Of a DNA stretch of 64,000 nucleotides, positions 44,583-53,320 are shown piece by piece (the stretch's first letter is position 1; the number at the start of each line of letters is the position of its first letter). Position numbers and translations under genes: made by a program. The notes under the pieces were generated by a model, which saw only the letters and a program-made list of their open reading frames with translations, was not told the origin of the DNA and ran no database searches. The stretch comes from Phaeospirillum sp. (lineage in GTDB: Bacteria; Pseudomonadota; Alphaproteobacteria; Rhodospirillales; Magnetospirillaceae). The DNA is taken from contig JAUSFB010000048.1 in NCBI GenBank assembly GCA_030651575.1, positions 124,001-188,000 of the forward strand, given 5' to 3'.

Positions 44583-46307
44583 TTGGACTCCTCTCGCCAG
44601 CCCGATGTTTTCATCGTCAACGAACTGAGCCTGATCCGTCTGGTCTATGGCCTGCTGCGGGGCCGGCCGGTCCGCATCCTGGGGGTGGCCGCCCTGCTGG
44701 CCCCGCTACAGGGGCGTCTTCAGCATCTGGTCGACCGCCTCATCGCCACGGGGCGCGCCCGGCGCATGGTGGACGAGCTGCCCGAGCTGAAAGCCGCCAG
44801 CGAATACGTCACCCTGATCTACGCCGGCGACATCTACCGCAAGCTGGAAGTCTGGCAGGCGAGACATTTCGACTATGACGGGGCCGACCGCGCGGACCCG
44901 GACCACGCCGCCGCCTACAAGCTGACCTCCGGCAAGTATTTCCATTGGAAATACGTTTTGATCCATTTGCTGGAAGCCACCCGGCGGCGCTATCCGCAAC
45001 GGCGGGTGTTCGGGGCCAGCGCCGACCTGCTGGCTCTGACGGAAGCCTATTTCGGCCCCGCCGCGGCAGCCGGCATTTCGGCGCAATGGATGCCGCGCCG
45101 GCTGATCAATCTGGGCGTGGCGATCCTGTCCACCCTTGTGGCCGCCGCCTGGACTCTCAGCCGCGTCCGCCGCCGCTGGGATGTGCGCGAAGTGTTCCTG
45201 GCCGCCGATTTTCTCAACGATCCTCGCGACAAATATCTGTTCGACGAGGTCGCCGACGGCGGCGAGATCCTGATCATTCCGCGCAATGCCGAGATCGAAC
45301 GAACTCTGCTGCCGGATATGCGGGGGTACAGCCGCTGCCTGTTGCGGCAGGGTTTCTTCGATCCCAAGGGCGCCGCCCAGGCCCTGGCGGAGCTGATCAG
45401 GGACGGGGTCGGCCTTTATCGCCGTCACGGCGGCCGCGACCCCGAACTGTACTACCATATCTCCACCTTCAGCTTCCGCCGGATGAATTACCGCGCCCTG
45501 TTCAACAGATATCGCCCAAAATTCTTCTGGGGCCGCGACGACTATCAGGTGGAAAGCCTGCTGCGACGAAGCGAACTGCACCGGGTTGGCGCCAAGTCGC
45601 TGGGCATCAGCCATGCCGTTCAGGGCATCTGCATCCTGATGGCCATGTGGCGCTGGATTTCGTTCGACATCTACTATGTCTGGGCCGATGTCATCCGCCG
45701 CCATTACCAGGACAGCTGGGCCAAGGACATGGCCGTGCGCGTGGTCGGCAGCTTTGGCTTCAGCCGCCAGCAGCTGCTGTCCGGGCGCCGGCCGGAAAAG
45801 TCCATCCTGCTCATGTGCCGCTATGTGGTGGGCGAGCCCGAGATGATTCGCCTCGTGCGGGAAACCGCCGAAGCCTTCCCCGATTACGAGATCTGGGTTC
45901 AGGCCAAGGCGGGATACGCCCATGATCGGCTGGTGCCGGACTATATCGCCGCCTGCCGCCAGAGCTTGAGCAATGTCCACCATGCGACCGGCGACGTCTA
46001 TCAGCTGGTGCTCCGGGCCGGTTACGTGGTCACCGACGCCTCCAGCGTCATTTCCGAATGCCTGCAAGTGGGCGTGCCCACCTTGATGTTCGACGCCATC
46101 GCCGATCACGAGACCTGTCTGTACCGCGAGTTCCCCGGACTTTGCATCACCAATGCCGACGATATGCTGGCGGCGCTGAAGCGTCTGATCCGAGACGGCG
46201 AGCCCTATCCCATCGAAGCCTATGCCGACCTGTACAACGCTTCGGGCCGCTTGATATACGACATCATTCGCGAAGACCTTGGACTGCCCGCCAAGGACAG
46301 GGTTTAA
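44583..46307 (+). CDS. Large putative glycan transferase, family unassigned
   Basis: 574 residues from TTG 44583 (AGGAAGG upstream). One hydrophobic segment (LGVAILSTLVAAAWTLS, about 178-195) suggests membrane association. The C-terminal part (RPEKSILLMCRYVVGEPEM, VTDASSVISECLQVGVPTLMFD) resembles CDP-glycerol glycerophosphotransferase-like and capsule GT-B domains, where a conserved SS-E segment binds the nucleotide. Similar in style to the proteins at 36064 and 62522. Role in surface glycan assembly is inferred. Confidence 0.6.
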   Translation: MDSSRQPDVFIVNELSLIRLVYGLLRGRPVRILGVAALLAPLQGRLQHLVDRLIATGRARRMVDELPELKAASEYVTLIYAGDIYRKLEVWQARHFDYDGADRADPDHAAAYKLTSGKYFHWKYVLIHLLEATRRRYPQRRVFGASADLLALTEAYFGPAAAAGISAQWMPRRLINLGVAILSTLVAAAWTLSRVRRRWDVREVFLAADFLNDPRDKYLFDEVADGGEILIIPRNAEIERTLLPDMRGYSRCLLRQGFFDPKGAAQALAELIRDGVGLYRRHGGRDPELYYHISTFSFRRMNYRALFNRYRPKFFWGRDDYQVESLLRRSELHRVGAKSLGISHAVQGICILMAMWRWISFDIYYVWADVIRRHYQDSWAKDMAVRVVGSFGFSRQQLLSGRRPEKSILLMCRYVVGEPEMIRLVRETAEAFPDYEIWVQAKAGYAHDRLVPDYIAACRQSLSNVHHATGDVYQLVLRAGYVVTDASSVISECLQVGVPTLMFDAIADHETCLYREFPGLCITNADDMLAALKRLIRDGEPYPIEAYADLYNASGRLIYDIIREDLGLPAKDRV

Positions 46308-46338
46308 TCCAGCTTCCGTACCGGAGATCAGGAAAACA

Positions 46339-47238
46339 ATGAGCCTCAGACACGCCCTGCCCGCGCCGCTCAAGACCATGCTGCGCCCCTTTTACCGTGG
46401 CTTCATGCGGGGGTTGCGCCTGCTGGTGGACGGCGTGCTGTGGGTGCTTTCCGCCCTGCTGGGGCCGTCGCGCTTCCTGACTGTCCGCCACTATCTCACC
46501 GCCAACCTGGACAGCACCGTCACGGTGGCGGGCATCCGGTTCGACGGCGCCGAGGAAATCCCGTTTTTCCGTGCGACCTCGTTGCTCACCAAGGAGCCCG
46601 ACACCATCGCCTGGCTGGACGAGTATGTCAGGGAAGGCGAGGTATTCTACGATATCGGCGCCAATATCGGCGTCTACACCCTGTACGCCGCCTTGAAGCG
46701 CCGCGCCCAGGTGGTGGCGTTCGAACCCATGGCCGAGAACTTCGCCATCTTCTGCCGCAATCTGTACCTCAACGGTCTGTCGGGTTCGGTGGTGCCGCTC
46801 AACATCGCGCTGCACGACAAGACCACCCTGGCCAATCTTTCCATCTCGGCCATGACGCCGGGCAAGGCCACCCATGGTTTCGACACCAATGTCGCCGGCT
46901 CCGACCTGGCCACCTTCACCCCGCAATTTCGCCAGCCCATCCTGGGCTTTCGCGTTGACGACATCATGCGGCAGTTCGATCTGTGGTTCCCCAACCACAT
47001 CAAGATCGACGTGGACGGTAACGACCCGCTGGTTCTGGACGGCTGCGGCGACATCTTGAAGGACCCGCGCCTGCGTTCGGTGGCCATCGAGCTGAATGTC
47101 GGCGTGCGGCCCAAGGATGCCGAGGTGATCCAGCGCCTGACGGGCCTGGGTTTTCGCGAGCTGACCGACCCGCGCTATATCAACCACGAATACATTCGCT
47201 CGGGCCAATCCCACAATCACTTCCTGATCCGGGATTAG
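46339..47238 (+). CDS. FkbM family methyltransferase
   Basis: 299 residues from ATG 46339 (AGGAAAAC upstream). SAM-binding motif FYDIGANIGVYTLYAAL near residue 98, followed by VVAFEPMAENF and IKIDVDGNDPLVLDG, as in FkbM-type O-methyltransferases that modify glycans and polyketides. The N terminus (RPFYRGFMRGLRLLVDGVLWVL) has a hydrophobic helix that could tether it to the membrane. Confidence 0.87.
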   Translation: MSLRHALPAPLKTMLRPFYRGFMRGLRLLVDGVLWVLSALLGPSRFLTVRHYLTANLDSTVTVAGIRFDGAEEIPFFRATSLLTKEPDTIAWLDEYVREGEVFYDIGANIGVYTLYAALKRRAQVVAFEPMAENFAIFCRNLYLNGLSGSVVPLNIALHDKTTLANLSISAMTPGKATHGFDTNVAGSDLATFTPQFRQPILGFRVDDIMRQFDLWFPNHIKIDVDGNDPLVLDGCGDILKDPRLRSVAIELNVGVRPKDAEVIQRLTGLGFRELTDPRYINHEYIRSGQSHNHFLIRD

Positions 47239-47281
47239 CGCCGCAAAACGGTACGCCCGCACAAAGAGTTCGAGAACCGCC

Positions 47282-48199
47282 ATGTCGCTTCCATCCCGCT
47301 GCCCTCTTTGCCAAGCCGGTCCCGATCATCAGGGCGTGGTCACGCCCTGGGTCTATGGCGGCGCTCCGGGCCAGGCTTTCTTCCACTGCGAAGCCTGCGA
47401 CGTCCGTTACCTGTTTCCGCCGCTGACCCAAGATGAGGCCATGCGGTTCTATGCCGCCGAATTCTCCGGCTTCATGGAAAAGCGTTCGGGCGAGGGCGGC
47501 GGCTGGGACCAGCCCGAACGCCACGTACGGGCCAACCAGTCGCAATGGGAACGCCGCTGGCGTTATCTGGCCGACCACCTGCCCCCCCAAGGTCGGGTGC
47601 TGGAGATCGGCTGTTCGTCGGGCTTCATGCTCTACCCCCTGGAGCAAAAGGGCCTGGAATGCCTCGGCGTCGAGCCGTCGGGCGTGTTCGGCGCTTATGT
47701 ACGCGCCCGGGGGCTTGCCTGTTACGACGATATGGACGCCCTGGTGGCGGCCGGCGCGCATGAGGCGGGGTTCGACCTCATCATGCATTTTTTCGTGCTG
47801 GAACACATGGTCGATCCCGTCGCCGCCATTGCCCGGCAGATGGCCATGCTGCGTCCGGGCGGGCGGCTGGTGTTCGAGATTCCCAACTGCGCCGACGCCT
47901 TGCGCACCGTCTACGATTTGCCGGCCTTTGAACGCTTTTACTGGTCGGTGGCGCATAACTGGTACTTCTCGGAAGACTCCACCCGTCATCTACTGGAGCG
48001 GTTGAGCCCGAATGTCGAGATTTTGCGCGACCAGCGCTATGATCTATCCAACCACATGGTCTGGGCTCGCGACGGGAAACCCGGCGGCATGGGCCGCTTC
48101 ACCCCGGTCTGGGGCGAAGAGGTCGAGCGCCAATACCGCGAGGCTCTGATCGCTTCCGGCCACTGCGACACCCTGGTCGCCATCCTCCATAAAGATTGA
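47282..48199 (+). CDS. SAM-dependent methyltransferase with N-terminal zinc motif
   Basis: 305 residues. An N-terminal zinc-ribbon-like pair (CPLCQ and CEACD) precedes a Methyltransf_23 core: VLEIGCSSGFMLYPL (SAM), HFFVLEHMVDPVAAI and RPGGRLVFEIPN. This arrangement is typical of C- or O-methyltransferases that act on nucleotide sugars (for instance the TylCIII/NovU type, with an N-terminal Cys zinc site). C-methylation of a keto sugar is therefore possible. Confidence 0.82.
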   Translation: MSLPSRCPLCQAGPDHQGVVTPWVYGGAPGQAFFHCEACDVRYLFPPLTQDEAMRFYAAEFSGFMEKRSGEGGGWDQPERHVRANQSQWERRWRYLADHLPPQGRVLEIGCSSGFMLYPLEQKGLECLGVEPSGVFGAYVRARGLACYDDMDALVAAGAHEAGFDLIMHFFVLEHMVDPVAAIARQMAMLRPGGRLVFEIPNCADALRTVYDLPAFERFYWSVAHNWYFSEDSTRHLLERLSPNVEILRDQRYDLSNHMVWARDGKPGGMGRFTPVWGEEVERQYREALIASGHCDTLVAILHKD

Positions 48200-48451
48200 C
48201 CGCCCCGGTCTCCGGGCCGGCATGACAGTAACGTTTCAGTTCATATTGGGGCCTGACTCTACGGAACGCCTTGAAAAGCTAGATTTTGCTGCATTGCGGG
48301 ATGAAAAAAGATGGTGATTTGGCGGATCGTAGTCCTTTGATGGTCTTTTCTTCATCTCAGACTGTGCCATACTCGCTTTCGACTCCTGTGCCGGGGCGGT
48401 GATCCGGGTTTTTCGGCACAGGGACCGGAAAGATTTTCACAGGAGGGACTA

Positions 48452-48928
48452 ATGAAGAAGTGGATTGCTTCGGCTCTTGTCGCTGCGGCCGCCATGTTCA
48501 CCCTTAGCGGGGAAGCGAAGGCCGAAGGTGGTGTTGTTCTGGGTGTGCTGACCTGCTCCAAGGCCAGCCCTGGCTTTACCTATGTCCTGCACTCCCGGAA
48601 CCCTGTCAACTGCACCTATGACGGTGTGGGCGGCCCGCAGAAGTACACCGGCATCGACGGCATTCTGTTCGGCATCGATCTCGAACTCAACAAGTATGCC
48701 GGCATGGGCTACCTGGTGATCGGTGGCACTTGGAAGGATAAGGCGAGCCTGGAAGGCAACTTCATCGGTGCCAAGGTCTCCGCCACGGTCGGCGTCGGCA
48801 TCGCGGCTCAGGCCGGTCTCGGCGGCATCGGCAACGATATCAGCCTGGTTCCGCTGGGTCTCGGCGGTCAGGTCGGTCTCGGCGCTTCCGCCGGCATCGG
48901 CTATCTCAGCATCGACGGCGCCAAGTAG
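48452..48928 (+). CDS. Secreted DUF992 family protein
   Basis: 158 residues with a clean signal peptide (MKKWIASALVAAAAMFTLSG, cleavage near AKA-EGG). The mature part matches DUF992 of alphaproteobacteria: VGVLTCSKASPGFTYV-like opening with a Cys pair (LTCSK and VNCTYDG), then a Gly-rich beta domain (VSATVGVGIAAQAGLGG). The gene is isolated, with a consensus AGGAGGG and its own terminator, which suggests high expression. The 252 bases upstream contain no other gene; no clear promoter was found. Function unknown; periplasmic or surface. Confidence 0.85.
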   Translation: MKKWIASALVAAAAMFTLSGEAKAEGGVVLGVLTCSKASPGFTYVLHSRNPVNCTYDGVGGPQKYTGIDGILFGIDLELNKYAGMGYLVIGGTWKDKASLEGNFIGAKVSATVGVGIAAQAGLGGIGNDISLVPLGLGGQVGLGASAGIGYLSIDGAK

Positions 48929-48962
48929 GGGGGATCCCCTTCAAGGCATCCGGCTTTGAAAG

Positions 48963-48997
48963 AAACGGCGGGATCTTCCGATCCCGCCGTTTTTTTA
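48963..48997. terminator. Bidirectional terminator between the DUF992 gene and the GHMP kinase gene
   Basis: An 11-bp or longer stem, ACGGCGGGATC (48965-48975) with GATCCCGCCGT (48980-48990) and loop TTCC, flanked by AAA on one side and seven Ts on the other, so it can stop transcription from both converging sides. Confidence 0.92.
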
Positions 48998-49999
48998 TCT
49001 GTTTTCCAGGCCATCGGGTTCGTAAACGACAATCTTGCTGCCCGAATTGTCGATGTCGAAATCCACATGGATCAGCTTGTTCAGGCGCTCCTTGACCTTG
49101 GCCTGATTCTCGGGCTCCACATAAAACAGCATGAAGCCGCCGCCACCGGCGCCCAGCAGCTTGCCGCCGATGGCGCCGGCATCGCGGGCGGCGTCATAGA
49201 TGGCGTCGATTTCAGGCGTGGTCACCGCGTCGGCCAGCTCGCGCTTCAAGCGCCAGCCGTCATGCAGCAGCCGACCCAGATCGTCCAGCGGCCGGCCATC
49301 GGTGGCCAGGATGGCGATGGCTTCATCGACCATGGCCACCATCTTGTGAATATGAGCCTCGCGATTGCCCAGATTGGCGATCTGCTTGGCGGCCACCTTG
49401 TCGGCATAGCGCGAGAAGCCGGTAAACACCAGCATCAGCGAGCCCAGCAACTGCTTGCGCCGCTCCGGCGGGACGATCAGCGGGGTGATGTCGACGCTGT
49501 CATCGCGGTGGAAGTCGATGCGGTTCAATCCGCCATAGGCGGCCCAGACCTGATCTTGCGAGCCGACATTCTCACCGATCACCTTTTGCTCGATGCGAAT
49601 GGCCTCCTCGGCCAGTTGGCGTTTGGTCGCCATCCGACCCTGCCGCGCCATCAAGGTGTTGATCAGACCGACGGTGAAGGACGAGCTTGACCCCATGCCG
49701 GAGCGGGCGGGCAGGTCGCCGTCATGGTGGATCTCGATACCGGTGGTGATGCCGAACTCGGACAGCACGGCCCGCACCGCCGGATGCTGAATCTCGGAAA
49801 TCTCGTTGACCATCTCGACCTTGGAGTAGGCGATACGATGGCGATGCTCGAAGAAGGGCGGCAGCGTGCGAAGCGTGATGTAACAGTATTTGTTGATGGT
49901 AAAGCCCATCACCGACCCGCCGTTCTGCCGGAACCAAGCGGGATAGTCCGAGCCACCACCGAACAGGGACACGCGAAATGGGGTGCGGCTGATGATCAT
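48995..49999 (-). CDS. GHMP kinase, D-glycero-D-manno-heptose 7-phosphate kinase-like (HddA)
   Basis: 334 residues from ATG 49999, overlapping the guanylyltransferase stop by four bases. GHMP features: RTPFRVSLFGGGSDYPAWF at the N terminus, the P-loop-like GDLPARSGMGSSSSFTVGL, and the C-terminal KLLGAGGGGFMLFY. Pairs of HddA-type kinase and HddC-type guanylyltransferase convert heptose 7-phosphate to GDP-D-glycero-D-manno-heptose. Last gene of the minus-strand glycan cluster. A fucokinase-like role is an alternative. Confidence 0.85.
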   Translation of the reverse strand: MIISRTPFRVSLFGGGSDYPAWFRQNGGSVMGFTINKYCYITLRTLPPFFEHRHRIAYSKVEMVNEISEIQHPAVRAVLSEFGITTGIEIHHDGDLPARSGMGSSSSFTVGLINTLMARQGRMATKRQLAEEAIRIEQKVIGENVGSQDQVWAAYGGLNRIDFHRDDSVDITPLIVPPERRKQLLGSLMLVFTGFSRYADKVAAKQIANLGNREAHIHKMVAMVDEAIAILATDGRPLDDLGRLLHDGWRLKRELADAVTTPEIDAIYDAARDAGAIGGKLLGAGGGGFMLFYVEPENQAKVKERLNKLIHVDFDIDNSGSKIVVYEPDGLENR

Positions 50000-50724
50000 G
50001 TCTCGGTCTTTCCCCTGGGAAGCACGCCGCTGGCCTCGGCCAGACTGTCGGGCGTGCCGATATCGATGAAGGCGGCGCCATCCGCGCGCCAGCCGTGAAT
50101 CCAACCCGACGGCAATTGCCCCAGAAAATCTTGTTCCAGCGACGGCCCGGATTGAGCGGCGAGGCGGTCGAGCGCCCGACGCGACAGCAGCAGGGCGCCG
50201 CCGTTGATCAGACCGGGCCGGGGCCGGCCGGGAGCCTTCTCGGCAAACCGGGTCACGCTTCCGTCATCGGCCAATTCCACCTGCCCATAGCGCGAAACGT
50301 CGTCGACCGTGACGCAGAGCAGCGAGACCGGCCGTTCGGCGCGATAATGTTCGGCCAGGAAGGCGGTGAAATCGGTTTCCAGCCAGGTGTCGCCGTTCAT
50401 CACCATGACCGGATCGCTGGTCAGGGCCGGCAAGGCGTGACGCAGCGCGCCGGCGGTACCCAGCGGAGCCGGCTCGAGCACCGACGCCACCGGCAGCGGC
50501 GGTGGATGGCGGTCGAGGTGAGTCGTCACCCGATCGGCGCCGACTCCCAGGCACAATACGGCCCGACCGGCGCCCAGACGGGCCAGATGGTCAAGCAGGT
50601 GGTCGAGAAAAGGGCGGCCGTTGATGGGCGCCAGCACCTTGGGCGTGTCGCCGAGAACGCCACGGATGCGGGTTCCCAGCCCCCCCGCCAGCACGACCAC
50701 ATCGATTCCGAACAGCCCCTGCAT
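49996..50724 (-). CDS. Nucleotidyltransferase, D-glycero-D-manno-heptose 1-phosphate guanylyltransferase-like (HddC)
   Basis: 242 residues. NTP transferase signature VVVLAGGLGTRIRGVLGDTPK; metal site VMNGDTWLETD; C-terminal FIDIGTPDSLAEAS as in HddC and other sugar-1-phosphate nucleotidyltransferases. Coupled to the HddA-like kinase, which favours a GDP-heptose product. The isomerase and phosphatase (GmhA/GmhB) are not in the window. Confidence 0.85.
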   Translation of the reverse strand: MQGLFGIDVVVLAGGLGTRIRGVLGDTPKVLAPINGRPFLDHLLDHLARLGAGRAVLCLGVGADRVTTHLDRHPPPLPVASVLEPAPLGTAGALRHALPALTSDPVMVMNGDTWLETDFTAFLAEHYRAERPVSLLCVTVDDVSRYGQVELADDGSVTRFAEKAPGRPRPGLINGGALLLSRRALDRLAAQSGPSLEQDFLGQLPSGWIHGWRADGAAFIDIGTPDSLAEASGVLPRGKTET

Positions 50725-50786
50725 GACTCCGGCGGCATCCCTGTTTGAATGATATGCCGAGTGTTACCAGAAGTGCCGGGACGGTG

Positions 50787-52271
50787 CTACTCCGTGCAGC
50801 GCCAGAGGTCGAAATAGGTTCCGCTGGAGTCCAGGCGGTGATGGTCGGCGAAAGCCTGACGGAAGGCGTCGTTATAGATGGTCTGATTGTAATAGCCGAT
50901 CAGGGAGAACGGGGCCTCACCATGGGGAATCAGCCACAGCCGGGTCTCGCAGGCGGCCATGCGGCGGATGGTTTCGGCCGGCATGGCAACCCCCAGCTTG
51001 GTCATTTCCATGACGATGGCGGTATCCAGGGTATAGGGGCCTCCGGCGAAGACCAGCAGGTTGCGCCAGGAATACAGATAGAACTTCTCTTCGGTCCGGG
51101 GACCGCCGACGCCCATCTGGATCGGTACGCCGGGGTTGGCGCGGATCACGGAATCGATTTCCGCCGAGACCTCCCGCGCGTCTTTCCATTCCAGCGTCTT
51201 GAAGAATCGCCGCTCGGTCTGCGCCGCCATGAACAACAACAACACCGCGACGATCGCCAGCGCCCGCCGGACGATGAGGCGCTCGCCCGCCACCGCCAGG
51301 GCGCGGAGGGACAGATCGATCAGAACCGGCAGAAGCGGCAGGTAATAATGGTGACTGCCGCCGACCTTGGTCGCCGGAAACAAGACCAACAGGCCGCAGC
51401 CCACATAGGTGGCGAGGTACAGCCGCTGGCGACCGCGCAAGGCGGAGAAGCCGGCCAATCCCCAGACCAGCAGGGGGGTGCCCAGGTAGAAAGCGAACTT
51501 CATCCACAGGACGCGAAAGCCGTTCCAGCTATTCTCCTTGCCCGACATCGGCCCGAACCACGACAGATAGTCCGAGAGGGGAAACAAGGGCGACAGGAAC
51601 GGCGCCGCCAGGGCCAGCGCCCCGGACGCCGCCATGGGGAACAACCGCCGCCAGTTGCCCGAGAGGTGGAGCAGCGCCGCCGGGGCCATGTACAGTCCGG
51701 CATGGATCTTGACGTTGACGGCGATGCCGCCGGCGATGCCGATCACCAGAGTCTCGGCCCAGGCCATGTCGCTTCTGGCCTCGGCCCGCGCCGCCGCCAG
51801 GACGGCCACGGTCACCAGGGCGCTCAACAGCGAATCGGGGCGGATGGTGATGGGAAAACCCAGGTGAAACAGGATGAAGCCGGCGGCCAGCGCCACGGCC
51901 AGCGCCTCGCCCAGCCGGCCATGGCGTCGCCCCAGAGCCCAGGCGCCGACCACCACCAGAATGGAGCCGAGAAGCCCGGCGATCTTGCTGGTGGTCAGCG
52001 ACGCCCCGAACAGAACCATGGCCCAAGTCTGCCAAAGATAGGTCCAGGGGCCGTAAACGTTGGAAATCCGCTCGGCCGCGTCAAACGGGTAATAGGCCGG
52101 AAACCCCCGCAGCAACCGGAAGGCGGTGGCCGAACTGGCGGCCTCGCCATGCTCCAGGTAACCCGGATAAAGGGCATAGGCGACGATCACGGCCACTAGG
52201 TTGACGACGGCGAACACCGCCAGTCCAAAAACGAGGCGCGACGCCCAGTCCCGCGAAGAATGGGCCGTCAT
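50787..52271 (-). CDS. Polytopic membrane glycosyltransferase-like protein (GT-C fold, GT39/PMT-like)
   Basis: 494 residues with roughly ten to eleven hydrophobic segments (VFGLAVFAVVNLVAVIVAYA, then LLGSILVVVGAWALG, etc.). The first large loop has acidic residues (EHGEAA, FDAAER) as in GT-C transferases that use lipid-linked sugars. The last 130 residues are soluble and probably periplasmic. The start overlaps the stop of the GT2 gene by four bases; a DPM-type GT2 next to a GT-C protein is the usual arrangement for making and using polyprenyl-phosphate sugars. Confidence 0.75.
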   Translation of the reverse strand: MTAHSSRDWASRLVFGLAVFAVVNLVAVIVAYALYPGYLEHGEAASSATAFRLLRGFPAYYPFDAAERISNVYGPWTYLWQTWAMVLFGASLTTSKIAGLLGSILVVVGAWALGRRHGRLGEALAVALAAGFILFHLGFPITIRPDSLLSALVTVAVLAAARAEARSDMAWAETLVIGIAGGIAVNVKIHAGLYMAPAALLHLSGNWRRLFPMAASGALALAAPFLSPLFPLSDYLSWFGPMSGKENSWNGFRVLWMKFAFYLGTPLLVWGLAGFSALRGRQRLYLATYVGCGLLVLFPATKVGGSHHYYLPLLPVLIDLSLRALAVAGERLIVRRALAIVAVLLLFMAAQTERRFFKTLEWKDAREVSAEIDSVIRANPGVPIQMGVGGPRTEEKFYLYSWRNLLVFAGGPYTLDTAIVMEMTKLGVAMPAETIRRMAACETRLWLIPHGEAPFSLIGYYNQTIYNDAFRQAFADHHRLDSSGTYFDLWRCTE

Positions 52272-53233
52272 GCGCGGATGACCGCCCGATCGGGAACCAC
52301 CTCCAGCCCTTCCGCTTCGGCGATCAGCCAGCGGGGGCGGCCGCGGGCCTCCTTATAGGTCCGGGCCACGTAAAGGCCGGTGATGCCCATGGCCAGCATC
52401 AGACTGCCCCAGAAGAAGAAGGCCAGCGCCGCGATCAGCCAACCGGCGGGCGAGGCCCCCAGGGACAGCGCGGCAAATCCAGCCAGCACCAGCACGGGCG
52501 TCAGGGCAAGGCCGGCAAAACCGGCCCATCCCACCAGATAGAGCGGCAGGAACGAGAACGACGTCACACCGGAAACCATGGTTTTGACCGCGTTGCGGTG
52601 CAGGCCGGAGAACTTGCTGTCGCCGCAAAAGCGCGGCTGGCGTTCGTAATCGACATAGACCTGCTGAAAGCCCATCCATACGGCAAGGCCGCGGATATAG
52701 GGGTCTTGCTCGCGCAGGGCCAGCATATGCTGGGCGGCGCGGCGCGACAGCAGCTTGAAATCACCCGACTCGATGGGCATCTGGCCGCGCGAGGTCCAGT
52801 TGATCACCTCGTAGGCGCGGCGGGTCAGCCACATGCGCAGCGGGTCCTCGCCAAGGCGGATAGTGCGCCGGGTATGAACGATGTCGCAGCCGGCCCGCCA
52901 ATGCCCCAGCATTTCGGGGATCAGTTCCGGCGGGTCCTGGAGGTCGCAATCCATATAAATCATCGCGTCGCCGGTGGCGGCGGCCAGACCGGCCAGTACG
53001 CCCTCGGACGGTCCGACCCGGCGCGCCGTGGTCACGAATTTGACGCGGGGATCCTGGGCGCGAGCCTCCAGCAGGATGGCGCGCGACCGGTCGTCCGAGC
53101 AGTCGTTGACGAAGATGAATTCATAGCCCTCCGACCGGCTGTCGGCCAGGAGGGTCAGGCGGCGGAGCAACTCCGGCAGGTTGCCTTCCTCGTTGCGAAA
53201 CGAGAAGATAATGGAAACCAAATCGGACTTCAT
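52268..53233 (-). CDS. Glycosyltransferase family 2, polyprenyl-phosphate sugar synthase-like
   Basis: 321 residues. GT-A domain: SIIFSFRNEEGNLPELLRRL, FIFVNDCSDDRS, and IYMDCDLQDPPELIPEM (DxD region). Two C-terminal membrane helices (LVGWAGFAGLALTPVLVLAG and WLIAALAFFFWGSLMLAMG) match the DPM1/ArnC/GtrB group that loads a sugar on undecaprenyl phosphate. Coupled to the membrane transferase at 50787. Confidence 0.9.
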   Translation of the reverse strand: MKSDLVSIIFSFRNEEGNLPELLRRLTLLADSRSEGYEFIFVNDCSDDRSRAILLEARAQDPRVKFVTTARRVGPSEGVLAGLAAATGDAMIYMDCDLQDPPELIPEMLGHWRAGCDIVHTRRTIRLGEDPLRMWLTRRAYEVINWTSRGQMPIESGDFKLLSRRAAQHMLALREQDPYIRGLAVWMGFQQVYVDYERQPRFCGDSKFSGLHRNAVKTMVSGVTSFSFLPLYLVGWAGFAGLALTPVLVLAGFAALSLGASPAGWLIAALAFFFWGSLMLAMGITGLYVARTYKEARGRPRWLIAEAEGLEVVPDRAVIRA

Positions 53234-53320
53234 TGAATACCGCCATGACCTGTCGCTGAGTGCGACCGTACTTTAGGGAATGGAAACCCGCATTTCAATC
53301 GTCGCCGCCCGCAAGAGCGG

